From UBA1845 sp002338715 (lineage in GTDB: Bacteria; Planctomycetota; Phycisphaerae; UBA1845), in assembly GCA_035344155.1 (NCBI GenBank), contig DAORAL010000008.1:62001-126000 (forward strand): a stretch of 64,000 nucleotides of DNA. The letters run 5' to 3'. A program made the position numbers and the translations under genes. The notes beneath the pieces were generated by a model that saw only the letters and a program-made list of their open reading frames with translations, was not told the DNA's origin and ran no database searches. Below are positions 37,045 to 45,953 of this stretch, one piece after another (position 1 is the stretch's first letter; each line of letters starts with the position of its first letter).

Positions 37045-40005
37045 TCAGTTGGCATTGTTGCCAAGACCCTGGAACCTGAACACCGAACGCAAATTCGGGT
37101 GCGAGGAGTAAATCGTATCGAGGGCCTGCGTGAAGGTCATGTCCGCGCCAAGCGAAAACGATCCGAGCACCTGCACCTTGTTCTGCGCCGGGCTGTACCA
37201 AATCAACTCATTGCCGGAAGTCGAGTCAGTCAATTGCCCCGTCTGCAAATCGGCGCTGGAACGATCGAAATCACCCAGAATCAAATACTCCGGTTCGCCG
37301 TTGTAGTTCTGCAGCTTCATCGACGCAGCACCGGTCACACCCGCCAACGGGTCGAATTCATTGATCTGAGAGCCATCGGGCATGATCTCGCGAATGCGAA
37401 GCGTTCCCCCAAAATTCTGGCTGGCCGTGACAAACAACCCACCGCCAATCGACGCGGGGGCCACGAACAGCGACTTGTATTGAATCGTGTTGGACTCGCT
37501 TTCAAACAACATCGTCGAGGTCGAGCCATCCACATCAATGATCACGCCGCGGTTCAGATTGACATCGACATAGTCACCGGAAAAGCCAGCCGGCGCGATT
37601 TCGAGATCCTGCTCAAACGTTCCCAAACCGGGCTCGCCGAAATCGAGTTGGAAAATCTGTTGGAATCCGAGCAGGCTGTCGGCATCATACAGGCGGCTGT
37701 TGCGCAGCGACGCATAAGTCACGTCGGCGCGGGCGGCGTCTTTGTTGGCCACCATCGGCTTGCCTTTGGCGACACCTTCCGACCCGGCGATTTCCTGATC
37801 GACGCCTACGATAAGCGAATCGGCGACTGTTGGTGTTGTCGGTTGCGTGAACGGTCCCATGATCGCCACGTCCGTGGACGCCCAAAGCGATTCGCCAGCC
37901 GTCAAACTCACGCCCCGCGCCCCACCGGTTTCCGTGAGGAACCAATCGCCTTCAATCAACTGGAACATCTGCACAAAATCACCGCCAGCCGTCCCATCGC
38001 CGCTCGGCAGATTGCCATTGCGCTTCACGTCGTTTTCTTCGGTGAGGAATTCTCCATCCAGTCCCATCGCTTCACCGTTGAGATGAATTTCATAAACCGT
38101 TCCGATGTCCAGATCCATCGGCAGGTCGATGATGACGCGACTTCCGAGCGTGACACCATTGGATGGATCGGAGAACAACCATCGCCGCATACGCTGACCC
38201 GCAAGCGAGACGTCTTCACCCGTTCCCTGATTGACCAGCGTGATGTTGTCGGCATTGACCGAACAGTGCGGAACGGCTTGATCGATATCGAATTGCAGAA
38301 CGGTTGGCGATCCGTGCATCAGGAAGCGCCCGTTGCCCAACGTGCTTCGGAACACGCGGGCGGTGCCATCGGCGATCGTCAGGTTGTCGTCAAATGATGG
38401 ATCGCACTCTGGCGTGCCTTCGGTTTTTCCCGCATTGGCAAAACCGGTCATGCTCACGACGCGCTGATCGCTCGGCAGGGAGATATAGGTCGTGTCGTGA
38501 TCCGATGTGATGGCCGCGTCGGAGAACGAATCAAACGTGAACGCAAACGTGTCGACCGGCAGCGGGAAGAGAACCTGCAGGCGACTCTCCGTTTCGTTGT
38601 AGATCATCACGCATCGACCGTCGAAATCCGGCAGATTCTGACGAAGGTCGGCTTGTGCGAGATCCACCCTGCCGACGATCAAATACTCTTCGCGTCCGTG
38701 GATGTCCTGCAACCGTACAGCGGCTGTCCCCTCAAGCGAGGTCAACGATCCGGGATTAGTAAAGACGCTGTGATCCACCGTGCCATCGGGAAGGATGCGG
38801 TGCATCTCATAACCGGTGTTGTCTTCCGGTTTATATAGGCCATAGACCGTCCGGGCCTCGGTCTGGTTGCCGTCAAACTTCGGCGTAAACAGCGAGGTGT
38901 ACGCATCGTTGATCGAACCGGCGCGATCCACGAGATTGAGTGTGCCCTTGTTGCCTTCACCAGCACGGCGGTCGGGCACCACGATGTTGCCGGTCGAGGA
39001 ATAGACAAGGTCGCCTTCTTCGACGGCGCTCCGCTGAACGCTGTGGTATCCGGGCGGCGCAATAACGACGTCATCCGGCTGACTTTCGACATCGGGCTTG
39101 GCGATCATCGTCGCGACACCCGAACCCGGATCAATCGCATACACCTCGTTGTCTGAAATCTGATCCTTGACGATCACCATCCCGTCGTTGTCGACCGCGA
39201 TCGATTTGCTCGCGAGCGAATTGAGATTGGGTGCGAGTTGGTCACCATCCGTGACGGCCTTCGACTGTGTAAACGGTCCATAGACTCCCGAATCCGACGC
39301 ACCGAACAGTCGTCCCTGCCCGTCGAAGGCCAGACCGGCAATACCCCGGGATTCTGTCAAATAGTCGCCGACAGAAATCGTACGAAAAATCTGTTTGAAA
39401 TCGGTACCGGGCGTGTCATCACCGCTCGGTAGTCTTCCGTTGGAACGTTCGGGTGAATCGGGATTCTGTTGGAAGTCGCCATCAAGACCCAGCGTCTCGT
39501 CGTCGAACGTCAGTTCGTAGTCCTTGCCGATTTGCAGATTGCCGGGCAGATCGATCAAAATCAGACTGGCTGCAACATCCTCACCAATGTCGGTCGACTG
39601 ACCATTGGCGTCGATGTTTTCGCGCGTCAGTTGATCTTCGGTCAATGGAATCTCATTACCACTGTCCATGTCCCAAAGCTTGATGTTGTCGGGAACCACG
39701 GCGCAAAACGGAATGGGTTGATCAAACTGAAAGATCAGACGCACGCCGTCGAAGTAGACCAGATGGCGACCGTGCCCAAGCGTGCTGAACGTCACCTTGG
39801 TCTCGCCAAACCCTGAAAAATCGATGTCGGCGTCTTCACCACCGGGCGAATCGCACAACACGAACATCGGCTGTGGGTCTCCATCGCCGTCCCCATCGCC
39901 ATCGCCCGGAGGTACTGTTGGCGTGCATCCGATTGCGAGCAATCCCAGTGGTACCATGCGTGCCCACATGTGTAGCGATTTTGGTTTGAGTTCCATCCGT
40001 TTCAT
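37045..40005 (-). CDS. Large lipoprotein with internally duplicated body
   Basis: This is a 986-residue lipoprotein. A signal peptide ends in AIGC (Cys about 27), followed by a Gly/Asp repeat linker (GDGDGDGDGD). Two homologous halves follow (about 50-505 and 515-986). Each begins with a beta-rich domain containing TLGHGR/TLGNGR, LQF or IFQF, and GLDG[DE]F, then RLPSGD or NLPSGD, then propeller-like stretches with GPFTQ. GAAGGAG precedes the ATG and a strong terminator follows. No catalytic motif is seen. The surface location is clear, but the function is unknown. Confidence 0.85.
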   Translation of the reverse strand: MKRMELKPKSLHMWARMVPLGLLAIGCTPTVPPGDGDGDGDGDPQPMFVLCDSPGGEDADIDFSGFGETKVTFSTLGHGRHLVYFDGVRLIFQFDQPIPFCAVVPDNIKLWDMDSGNEIPLTEDQLTRENIDANGQSTDIGEDVAASLILIDLPGNLQIGKDYELTFDDETLGLDGDFQQNPDSPERSNGRLPSGDDTPGTDFKQIFRTISVGDYLTESRGIAGLAFDGQGRLFGASDSGVYGPFTQSKAVTDGDQLAPNLNSLASKSIAVDNDGMVIVKDQISDNEVYAIDPGSGVATMIAKPDVESQPDDVVIAPPGYHSVQRSAVEEGDLVYSSTGNIVVPDRRAGEGNKGTLNLVDRAGSINDAYTSLFTPKFDGNQTEARTVYGLYKPEDNTGYEMHRILPDGTVDHSVFTNPGSLTSLEGTAAVRLQDIHGREEYLIVGRVDLAQADLRQNLPDFDGRCVMIYNETESRLQVLFPLPVDTFAFTFDSFSDAAITSDHDTTYISLPSDQRVVSMTGFANAGKTEGTPECDPSFDDNLTIADGTARVFRSTLGNGRFLMHGSPTVLQFDIDQAVPHCSVNADNITLVNQGTGEDVSLAGQRMRRWLFSDPSNGVTLGSRVIIDLPMDLDIGTVYEIHLNGEAMGLDGEFLTEENDVKRNGNLPSGDGTAGGDFVQMFQLIEGDWFLTETGGARGVSLTAGESLWASTDVAIMGPFTQPTTPTVADSLIVGVDQEIAGSEGVAKGKPMVANKDAARADVTYASLRNSRLYDADSLLGFQQIFQLDFGEPGLGTFEQDLEIAPAGFSGDYVDVNLNRGVIIDVDGSTSTMLFESESNTIQYKSLFVAPASIGGGLFVTASQNFGGTLRIREIMPDGSQINEFDPLAGVTGAASMKLQNYNGEPEYLILGDFDRSSADLQTGQLTDSTSGNELIWYSPAQNKVQVLGSFSLGADMTFTQALDTIYSSHPNLRSVFRFQGLGNNAN

Positions 40006-40367
40006 GCTCCTTCACTTGACGTCTGAATCTGAACTTTTGGTTTCACGATGTTGGAAATGCGCCCACAGAACTCTCAGTTCGCAACAGCCGTCGTTGAGGC
40101 TCTAAGTTCGCGCAAATCAGCGTATCGGCCCATACGAAATACATGAGTTGAGATTCCGAGACCGGCTCGGTGGGCATAGTCTAATGCCATGGTTTGGAGT
40201 GACAAGAATGAAGTGACACCGACTCGACGAAATGGGTCAGAAAAAGCCGGATGAATCTCCCGCTACCCAACGAGGTGAACTTGTGAATTCTTGAACGCGA
40301 CAAGAAAGTGAATGCTCGAACGCGCCAACGAAACCGCGATGAATGTCGGCTTAGACGTGAATTTCAA
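40006..40367. other. Gene-free intergenic region
   Basis: About 360 bases lie between the anti-sigma gene and the start of the duplicated lipoprotein gene, both on the minus strand. It should contain the lipoprotein promoter. I see no terminator, repeat or open frame that I would support. Confidence 0.5.
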
Positions 40368-41273
40368 CTACACCTTCGAGACTTTTATGCCAGCAAAAAT
40401 GGCATCAAGATAGTGTCGCGCGGTAGCCGCAGCCACCATCACACCATCGATCGATTCTGAACGAACCTGCACAGGCACCTGCATGCGACCGCCGATTTCA
40501 AATGTCACGCTCGTCTTGGCCGTCGCTTCATTAAGCTCGAGAATCCCCGTGTCGGCGTCCGTTAGCGCCAAAGCAAGCAGTGTCGGTCGGCCACAGCAGT
40601 TCAGATGCAATTCGATAAACGGATTACCGGCATCGTCGGTTCGCTCGTAGACCGCAACGAAATCCACACGATGTGGATGGGGTGAATTGCTTTCGTATGT
40701 CACTTCCGCGCCAAGGAGACGACGCGACATTTCGATCAGTTCGCGCTGAACGTCCGCAGATCGCGATGCAACCGTCTCCACCGCACCGCCATCATCCACC
40801 TGCCCCGTTTCGTTGAACTTCCTGAAATTCGGCGTGGCCTCTTCGAGCAATTTGGCAACCGAAACCCCGTCTACTCTCCGACTCTGGTCAACATCAACCA
40901 CGTGAACCGTAAAAAAGTAATCGCGAAAGTGCCAGCCAGCCGACAGAACGAGCGCGACCACGGCCGCAATCGCCAATGGTCTAAGCCAATTGAGTATCGA
41001 TAGTGACCGGTTGTTTGAACGCATCACACCGGTCTCGACCGATGGGCCTTTGATGTCGGCTTCAATCTGATTCCAAAGGCCAGCCGGTACGCGCACATCG
41101 CTGAGCGAATTGCGAATCCAGCCGTCCATCGCCGACTCGCGTTCGAATCGCACGCGACACGACTCGCACAATCGCAAATGCTCGCTGACTTCAAATGTCT
41201 TGCTGGCGTCCAGTTCGGAATCCATGTAAGGACTCCACCACTGACGGCATTGCTGACAAGTCATTTTTCCCAT
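40368..41273 (-). CDS. Anti-sigma factor with N-terminal zinc finger (ZAS)
   Basis: This is a 301-residue membrane anti-sigma factor. The N-terminus carries the zf-HC2/ZAS motif: Cys6, Cys9, His32, Cys36 and Cys39 in CQQC and HLRLCESC. One membrane segment (about 97-117, LAIAAVVALVLSAGWHF) follows. The extracytoplasmic part is about 180 residues and contains an NCCGR pair and a beta-rich C-terminus. It follows the ECF sigma gene by 57 bases on the same strand, the usual cognate arrangement. The CxxC and HxxxCxxC spacing suggests redox- or metal-sensitive sigma release. Confidence 0.88.
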   Translation of the reverse strand: MGKMTCQQCRQWWSPYMDSELDASKTFEVSEHLRLCESCRVRFERESAMDGWIRNSLSDVRVPAGLWNQIEADIKGPSVETGVMRSNNRSLSILNWLRPLAIAAVVALVLSAGWHFRDYFFTVHVVDVDQSRRVDGVSVAKLLEEATPNFRKFNETGQVDDGGAVETVASRSADVQRELIEMSRRLLGAEVTYESNSPHPHRVDFVAVYERTDDAGNPFIELHLNCCGRPTLLALALTDADTGILELNEATAKTSVTFEIGGRMQVPVQVRSESIDGVMVAAATARHYLDAIFAGIKVSKV

Positions 41274-41330
41274 GCTGATGCTTCACCTCACTGTGAGGCG
41301 CCTCGTAGCCCGACAATGTTTTGAACCCGG

Positions 41331-41897
41331 CTACTTGATGATTCCCGTTTCCATCGCCATTTCAGTCAGTCGTTCGCGCAGCTTCATGCGAGCGCGATAC
41401 ACATGCGACATGACGGTGCCCAATGGAATTTCCAACTGCTCTGAAATCTCGCGGTACGAAAAATCTTCCAACAACCGAAGCAAGAAGCAGTAACGCTCCA
41501 TGTCGGCCAGCGATTCAAGCGCTTGGACGATTCGATCGTCCAACGCTTCCTTCACCCGTTCGGGTTCCATCAAGATGCTGGTCCAGGCCTCTTCTTTCTC
41601 GATGTACCCACCGGCATCCAGCGCCCCGGCATCGATGCTCGCCGCTTTCGCACGGTGCGATTTTCTGTTCAGACGGTAGAGCGTGTTCAAAAGGATCTTG
41701 AACATCCACGCTTTGAAGTTGGTGCCCTGCTCGAATTGGCTGAAGTTTCGCCATGCCGTCATCACCGCTTCCTGGAGCACGTCGCCAGCTTGGTCCTGCT
41801 GCCAAACATTGCGCAGCGAGAACCGATAGAGCGAATCGCGCACTGGCGCAACGAGTTCAAGGAATGTGTTGGCGTCAGTCGTTTGTGACAACGGCAC
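41331..41897 (-). CDS. ECF-family RNA polymerase sigma factor
   Basis: This is a 188-residue extracytoplasmic-function sigma factor. Region 2 (about 12-75) contains DVLQEAVMTAWRNFSQF and TNFKAWMFKILLNT. Region 4 (about 125-180) contains YREISEQLEIPLGTVMSHVYRARMKL, the DNA-binding helix-turn-helix for the -35 element. A linker with extra charge lies between. It is paired with the zinc-finger anti-sigma gene downstream. The target regulon is not identifiable from the window. Confidence 0.93.
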   Translation of the reverse strand: MPLSQTTDANTFLELVAPVRDSLYRFSLRNVWQQDQAGDVLQEAVMTAWRNFSQFEQGTNFKAWMFKILLNTLYRLNRKSHRAKAASIDAGALDAGGYIEKEEAWTSILMEPERVKEALDDRIVQALESLADMERYCFLLRLLEDFSYREISEQLEIPLGTVMSHVYRARMKLRERLTEMAMETGIIK

Positions 41898-42118
41898 ATC
41901 TCCAGGGTGAAAAGCAAGCCGACATCAACTCCGGCAATTACATGCGCATGGAAACCCCGATCATTGCGAAATCTCGCAAGAATCCTTCGAATAAACCAAG
42001 TTCAATCAAATCAAAACATCAGAAGTGATGGAAGAGGAATCAACAAGAAGACAAATGCCCGCCCAAAGTCGCTCAGTCCCTTGGTCGCACAGCGCCTTAG
42101 TCCCTTTTGTCCCTACCC

Positions 42119-42189
42119 AAAAAAGAAGCAGGGCCGTCCGGAGGCTGGCTCGTACTTGCGAACGAGCCAACAACCGAAGCGACCCTGCT
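42119..42189 (-). ncRNA. Candidate small RNA 3' end or stand-alone terminator hairpin
   Basis: On the minus strand, nested pairing forms a long rod: AGCAGGG/CCCTGCT, then UUCGG/CCGGA, then TGGCTCG/CGAGCCA, followed by TTCTTTTTTG. No minus-strand gene lies upstream within 20 kb of a matching orientation, so the hairpin has no obvious host mRNA. It may end a small RNA starting in 42200-42340. I compared it with SRP RNA and found no GGAAG-type loop. Confidence 0.45.
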
Positions 42190-42342
42190 GGGCGAATCCT
42201 GGCCGGGCAAACTCAGATCCGCCAACACCGATCTATTTCGTGCGCCCCCGCTCCCATTGCAGCCGCCCGTGATTTTTCTCAATAAACTTTTCGTAGGCGT
42301 TTCCACCCGCCGGGGCTTTCGAATTTTACGACGAGCGATTGT

Positions 42343-42370
42343 TTGACGAACAAAACTTTCTTTGTATCAT
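42343..42370 (+). promoter_or_regulatory. Sigma-70-like promoter for small TM protein and heme oxygenase genes
   Basis: TTGACG, a 16-base spacer and TATCAT match the -35 and -10 consensus well. Transcription would start near 42377, about 28 bases ahead of the GTG at 42405. Planctomycete promoters are poorly studied, so this is a consensus match only. Confidence 0.6.
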
Positions 42371-42404
42371 CCAACTTTCATTGACCAGCAGGGAACGAAA
42401 CGGC

Positions 42405-42668
42405 GTGAAGACCGAAAAAACTCACTTTCCTGAAGAATCTTCGGTTGCGGACGTCGATCCCGATCCTCGCGATTTTCCAACAGGCGATGCGGTGGACGGT
42501 CCGATGGGATCGTCGTCTTCCGTAGCCCAATGCCCGCGCCCATCGCCGTCGCTGATGAAGCGGGTCGGGATTGCGGGGTTTGTCTTCTTCCTGGTCAAGG
42601 GGATGCTTTGGCTGGTTGTCGGGTATGCGGCAATGATGGCCAATGGGTGTACTTCCTGGGGTGAATAG
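42405..42668 (+). CDS. Small single-TM protein
   Basis: This is an 87-residue protein with an acidic N-terminal half (EESSVADVDPDPRDFP) and a C-terminal membrane segment (VGIAGFVFFLVKGMLWLVVGYAA) ending with a Cys. The start is GTG at 42405, near a CAGGGA-like site. It is first in a short series with the heme-oxygenase-like gene and downstream of a promoter match. Function unknown. Confidence 0.65.
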   Translation: MKTEKTHFPEESSVADVDPDPRDFPTGDAVDGPMGSSSSVAQCPRPSPSLMKRVGIAGFVFFLVKGMLWLVVGYAAMMANGCTSWGE

Positions 42669-42735
42669 CCCCCAACTGACATTCGTAGAGACAATAAAGA
42701 ATCGCGATTTGCGTTTCTCTTTGAAAGGACCGAAC

Positions 42736-43419
42736 GTGGAACATCCGACTGAAAACACAAATGGAAGCAATGGAGCCGGCGCTGTCGGAATCATGGATCG
42801 ACTGCGGGTCGCGACGGCCAAGCAGCATGACGACGCGGAAAATCACGAGTTTCAGCAGGCGTTTTTCGCGGGTCGGCTGACCCAGGATCAGTACGTCCGC
42901 TACCTGGTTGAACTGCACCACGTGTACGCCTGCCTGGAAAACCACATCCGATCCGCGTCGAAAGACCGCCCCGAGCTGGCTCAGGTGGTGGCAGAGGAGA
43001 ACTACCGCGAAGCCGATCTGGTCGATGACCTGGACTTTTTCGGCGTCGCACCGGGTTCGTCCAACCCGACGCCAGCCACGGAGACGTTCATGAGCCACAC
43101 TGAGGTGCTCGCCCGAACCAATCCGATCGCCCTTCTGGGCATGCACTATGTGCTCGAGGGCAGCAACAACGGGTCGAAGTTCATCTCCCGCAACATCCGC
43201 CGGGCGTACGAATTGACCGATCGCGGCGTCCGAACGCTGGATCCTTACGGCAGCGACCAGCGTCAGAAGTGGCTCGATTACAAACTGCGGATGGGTGAAT
43301 TGGAATTGTCGCAGGATGAATGTGACGCCCTGGTCCAAGCCGCTCAGTACATGTTCAGCGCGTTGGGACGCGTTTCATCCGATTTGATGCCGGAGAAACT
43401 GCAAAACGTCGGAACCTGA
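42736..43419 (+). CDS. Heme oxygenase-like protein (biliverdin-producing type)
   Basis: Heme oxygenases open heme to biliverdin, CO and iron. This 227-residue protein has the proximal-His motif TAKQHDDAEN (His about residue 30), a LVELHHVYACLE segment, and LEGSNNGSKFI, matching the distal LEGSxxGGxxI helix. The Gly/Ser pattern of the distal helix is altered (NNGS rather than LGG), so activity is not certain. The GTG at 42736 is preceded by GAAAGGA. It follows the small TM gene by 67 bases. Confidence 0.82.
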   Translation: MEHPTENTNGSNGAGAVGIMDRLRVATAKQHDDAENHEFQQAFFAGRLTQDQYVRYLVELHHVYACLENHIRSASKDRPELAQVVAEENYREADLVDDLDFFGVAPGSSNPTPATETFMSHTEVLARTNPIALLGMHYVLEGSNNGSKFISRNIRRAYELTDRGVRTLDPYGSDQRQKWLDYKLRMGELELSQDECDALVQAAQYMFSALGRVSSDLMPEKLQNVGT

Positions 43420-43451
43420 ACGACAGTTAACCGCTTTGATTCTTGACATTA

Positions 43452-43468
43452 TTGGCACGAGTCTTGCC
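43452..43468 (+). promoter_or_regulatory. Sigma-54 (RpoN) -24/-12 promoter match
   Basis: TTGGCACGAGTCTTGCC matches the YTGGCACGRNNNTTGCW consensus at every fixed position except the last W. The GG and GC doublets are exactly 12 bases apart. It points to the membrane-protein gene at 43661 and, beyond that, to the two paralogous secreted-protein genes. No bacterial enhancer-binding protein gene is in the window. Confidence 0.7.
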
Positions 43469-43660
43469 TGCTGTGTTCTTAGGACGGGTGGTGAGACCGG
43501 AGAATCTGATCAGATTTTGGTTTCGCACGCGATTTAGTCTGATAAGATATTTGCAAATCGGCGAACTTGGGCTAGAACGAAGGTGATTTGCCGATAGCCA
43601 AAATGGCTTGGCATCCGTCGATGTCCCAATGTTGGGGCATGCTGTGGGGCATATCCCCAA

Positions 43661-44287
43661 ATGCAGTGGAATGGCGCAATGGCAATTGTTTCTGCCAACT
43701 CAGTCAATCAGCGGTCGGGTTCAGAGTCGCGAGCACTTTGGCGGCACGCGGTTTCTGCGATTGCAAGCCCCCGCACCATGTGGGCCCTGATGTTGGTCCT
43801 CCATGGTCTCGCTATTCCCGGTCTCATTTCGACCATCAGCAACGCGCACAATCTTGTTGATTTGCTCGGTCCGATGATTCGGTTGGCGGGTCTCTCGACG
43901 TCAGCCGCATTTTTTGTTCTGAAAATCATCGACCTGCCGTGCCTCCGTTTGAACACGGATTGGCGCAGCATCGTGTGCGTGATCGTGATCATCGGCTTGA
44001 TGCACGTTGGCGTGATTGATCGGGCGCTCAATGGCGATCTAAGCACCGAAGGCGCGCACATCGGTTTCGTCGTTTTCGCGGGCATCGTTCGATGGCGGGC
44101 AGCCGTTCGCTGGGCATTGAGTCATGTGCTTGGGTTGCTCCTGCCGATTCGCCTGTTGCGGCGACGCGCTGCTCAGTTTGCTTTCAACATTCACTTACCC
44201 CTCACTCGGGTCGATGAAGTCATCGCCCGTATGTATCAAACGATTCTCCCGTCATACTCGGGCCCCCGCGCCCCACCCCTTTCCTGA
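43661..44287 (+). CDS. Membrane protein of unknown function
   Basis: This is a 208-residue protein with four hydrophobic segments, including MWALMLVLHGLAIPGLI, FVLKIIDLPCL and IVCVIVIIGLMHVGVI, and a basic C-terminal region. The pattern of a His/Asp pair near membrane ends is noted but no family is recognised. The ATG at 43679 is an alternative start. It lies downstream of the sigma-54 promoter match and ahead of the secreted paralogues, so it may belong to that cluster. Codon use looks genuine. Confidence 0.65.
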   Translation: MQWNGAMAIVSANSVNQRSGSESRALWRHAVSAIASPRTMWALMLVLHGLAIPGLISTISNAHNLVDLLGPMIRLAGLSTSAAFFVLKIIDLPCLRLNTDWRSIVCVIVIIGLMHVGVIDRALNGDLSTEGAHIGFVVFAGIVRWRAAVRWALSHVLGLLLPIRLLRRRAAQFAFNIHLPLTRVDEVIARMYQTILPSYSGPRAPPLS

Positions 44288-44542
44288 CTCGAAGACCAAA
44301 GTCCGAATCGAGTGGCGACCCATCGCAATCCGGAAAAGATTTCTGTTTTGGCGGATTTCTGATCGTGCTCGAATTCAAGACGGCTTTGGATCAAATCCTG
44401 ACACTCGGCTTGGACGTACAGCGTGCGTTTGGGTGCTGAAGTTGCCCCTTTTTGCTGAGTCGTGTGCTCGACATTTGCCTTGGTTTGTTCGCGGTGAACT
44501 TGAGCACGTTTGCGATGAGATTTTTTTCGAGGACGGATTCAG

Positions 44543-45856
44543 ATGCATAAATCCTTTGGACTTGGCGCCATGTTTGGATTGGCCCTTGTCGCATCGACCG
44601 CTTTCGCGGTGCCTTTTGAATTGCTGACCGGCGTCGACGAAGGCCGTTGGCCTGGCCCGGGGCGCACGGTCGTCCCTGTGGCGGGTGGTGGTAACAGCCA
44701 ACCCGGCACCTTTTATGATGACGATCGTCTGGCAGGCGTTGGAACACAAGGTCCGACCATCACATTCATCGGGACGGGGCAACCCTTGCTCGGTCCCAAT
44801 GAATTCGGCGCGTTGAGTTTCGTATTCAAACGGTCATCGGTACCGCTTGGCAACGGACAGTTCCCGTACATGGGCATTGATTTTCTTGGTGGCCCACTGC
44901 TGGATCTGGACGGAAATGCGGGCGACGCGACGCGCAGTCTCATTCCTGTGGATGGTGAGAATGCGGTCGTCATTCCCGAGACCACGAGCATCATCGATCT
45001 TGCGATCGACACCGATCTCGGGGCAGTCGATCTTCTCACATTCGATGCGACCGGAACGAGCGAAGGCGGCCCAGGCGTATCCTGGAAAGTGGGCAATACC
45101 GTCAATGTGATGGCCGGCACCGGACCAGACACCACGGAGACGGGGCCGATCAATCCTTTGATTGACACGCGACTTGGTTTCGTCACGCAGCATGTCGCGC
45201 TGAATGGCGCCACCAACATCTGGCGGATCGAAGATCTGGGATACGAGTTCTGGCAGGACACCCTTCTCGACAATTCGGCCAGCGCCGATGAGCTGGGAAC
45301 ATTTCAATTTCTGGGTGCGTTTTCGGGCTGGTACGTCAAACGTGATCCAATAACACGCGAGTTCCCAACACTGACTGGTGCAGGCATCGGACAGACGCCT
45401 TGGCCGGCAGTTGGAACAAACGGACTTGGCGAAACGTTTACAACACCGCCCGGTTTTCCGGCACCAACAGCCACAATCACTTCAGGCTGGCCGGCCGACA
45501 TGTTCGACGCCCCGAACAACGGTGGATCAGGTTCCACCGACCTGGGTTCATATTTTGACAACGTGGTGATTCCGACGGTCAGTCCGTTTTCAGATGGCTT
45601 CGTCTATCTGGAGTCGATCGGCTTCGGAATCAATAACAGCGGTGATCCTGTGTATCTGGATTCGATCGGGTACGACATCGTGATCATCGCCCAGGAGGAA
45701 AAATCGACTGACCTTTGGGACTACGCGGGCTTGCAGCGATGCATGTCCACGCCCATGGCGGTTGAATGTGCGCCGTTCGATTTTGATGACGACGCCGACA
45801 TCGACTCAGATGACTATGTCTCGTTTGAGAAGTTGCTGACGGGACCAAGCGCCTGA
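44543..45856 (+). CDS. Secreted protein with dockerin-like tail, paralogue 1
   Basis: This is a 437-residue exported protein (signal peptide about 1-22, ending AFA). The body is beta-rich and unknown, with SFVFKRSS, FLGGPLLDLDGN, LGYEFWQDTL and GFGINNSGDPV. The last 45 residues (FDFDDDADIDSDDYVSFEKLL) form a single dockerin-like Asp loop in a Cys-containing region. The neighbour at 45954 has the same body but a PEP-CTERM tail. The ATG lies 20 bases downstream of a T-rich stretch. No catalytic site is apparent; a surface or extracellular role is likely. Confidence 0.85.
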   Translation: MHKSFGLGAMFGLALVASTAFAVPFELLTGVDEGRWPGPGRTVVPVAGGGNSQPGTFYDDDRLAGVGTQGPTITFIGTGQPLLGPNEFGALSFVFKRSSVPLGNGQFPYMGIDFLGGPLLDLDGNAGDATRSLIPVDGENAVVIPETTSIIDLAIDTDLGAVDLLTFDATGTSEGGPGVSWKVGNTVNVMAGTGPDTTETGPINPLIDTRLGFVTQHVALNGATNIWRIEDLGYEFWQDTLLDNSASADELGTFQFLGAFSGWYVKRDPITREFPTLTGAGIGQTPWPAVGTNGLGETFTTPPGFPAPTATITSGWPADMFDAPNNGGSGSTDLGSYFDNVVIPTVSPFSDGFVYLESIGFGINNSGDPVYLDSIGYDIVIIAQEEKSTDLWDYAGLQRCMSTPMAVECAPFDFDDDADIDSDDYVSFEKLLTGPSA

Positions 45857-45953
45857 GTTTCGAACGAAGGACAAAGCGTGAGGGGAAACGGAGAGAGAGC
45901 GATCGTGATGTTTACTAAAACGGTTTCTCTTAAATAGAGAGGTTTGAGTTTCA

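Larger units (their letters stand above)
41898..42404. other. Gene-free region with structured element and promoter
   Basis: About 500 bases lie between the divergent sigma factor and the small TM protein genes. The region holds a rod-shaped hairpin with a minus-strand U-tract (42119-42189) and a sigma-70-like promoter on the plus strand (42343-42370), both listed separately. The rest shows no open frame that I trust. Confidence 0.55.

Noticed and set aside
37009..38397. Plus-strand open frame of 462 residues
   Set aside because: It is antisense to the duplicated lipoprotein gene, which has a signal peptide, ribosome-binding site and terminator.
42119..42345. Possible SRP RNA gene
   Set aside because: The sequence lacks the GGAAG-type loop and the asymmetric loop of helix 8; it is kept only as an unassigned hairpin.
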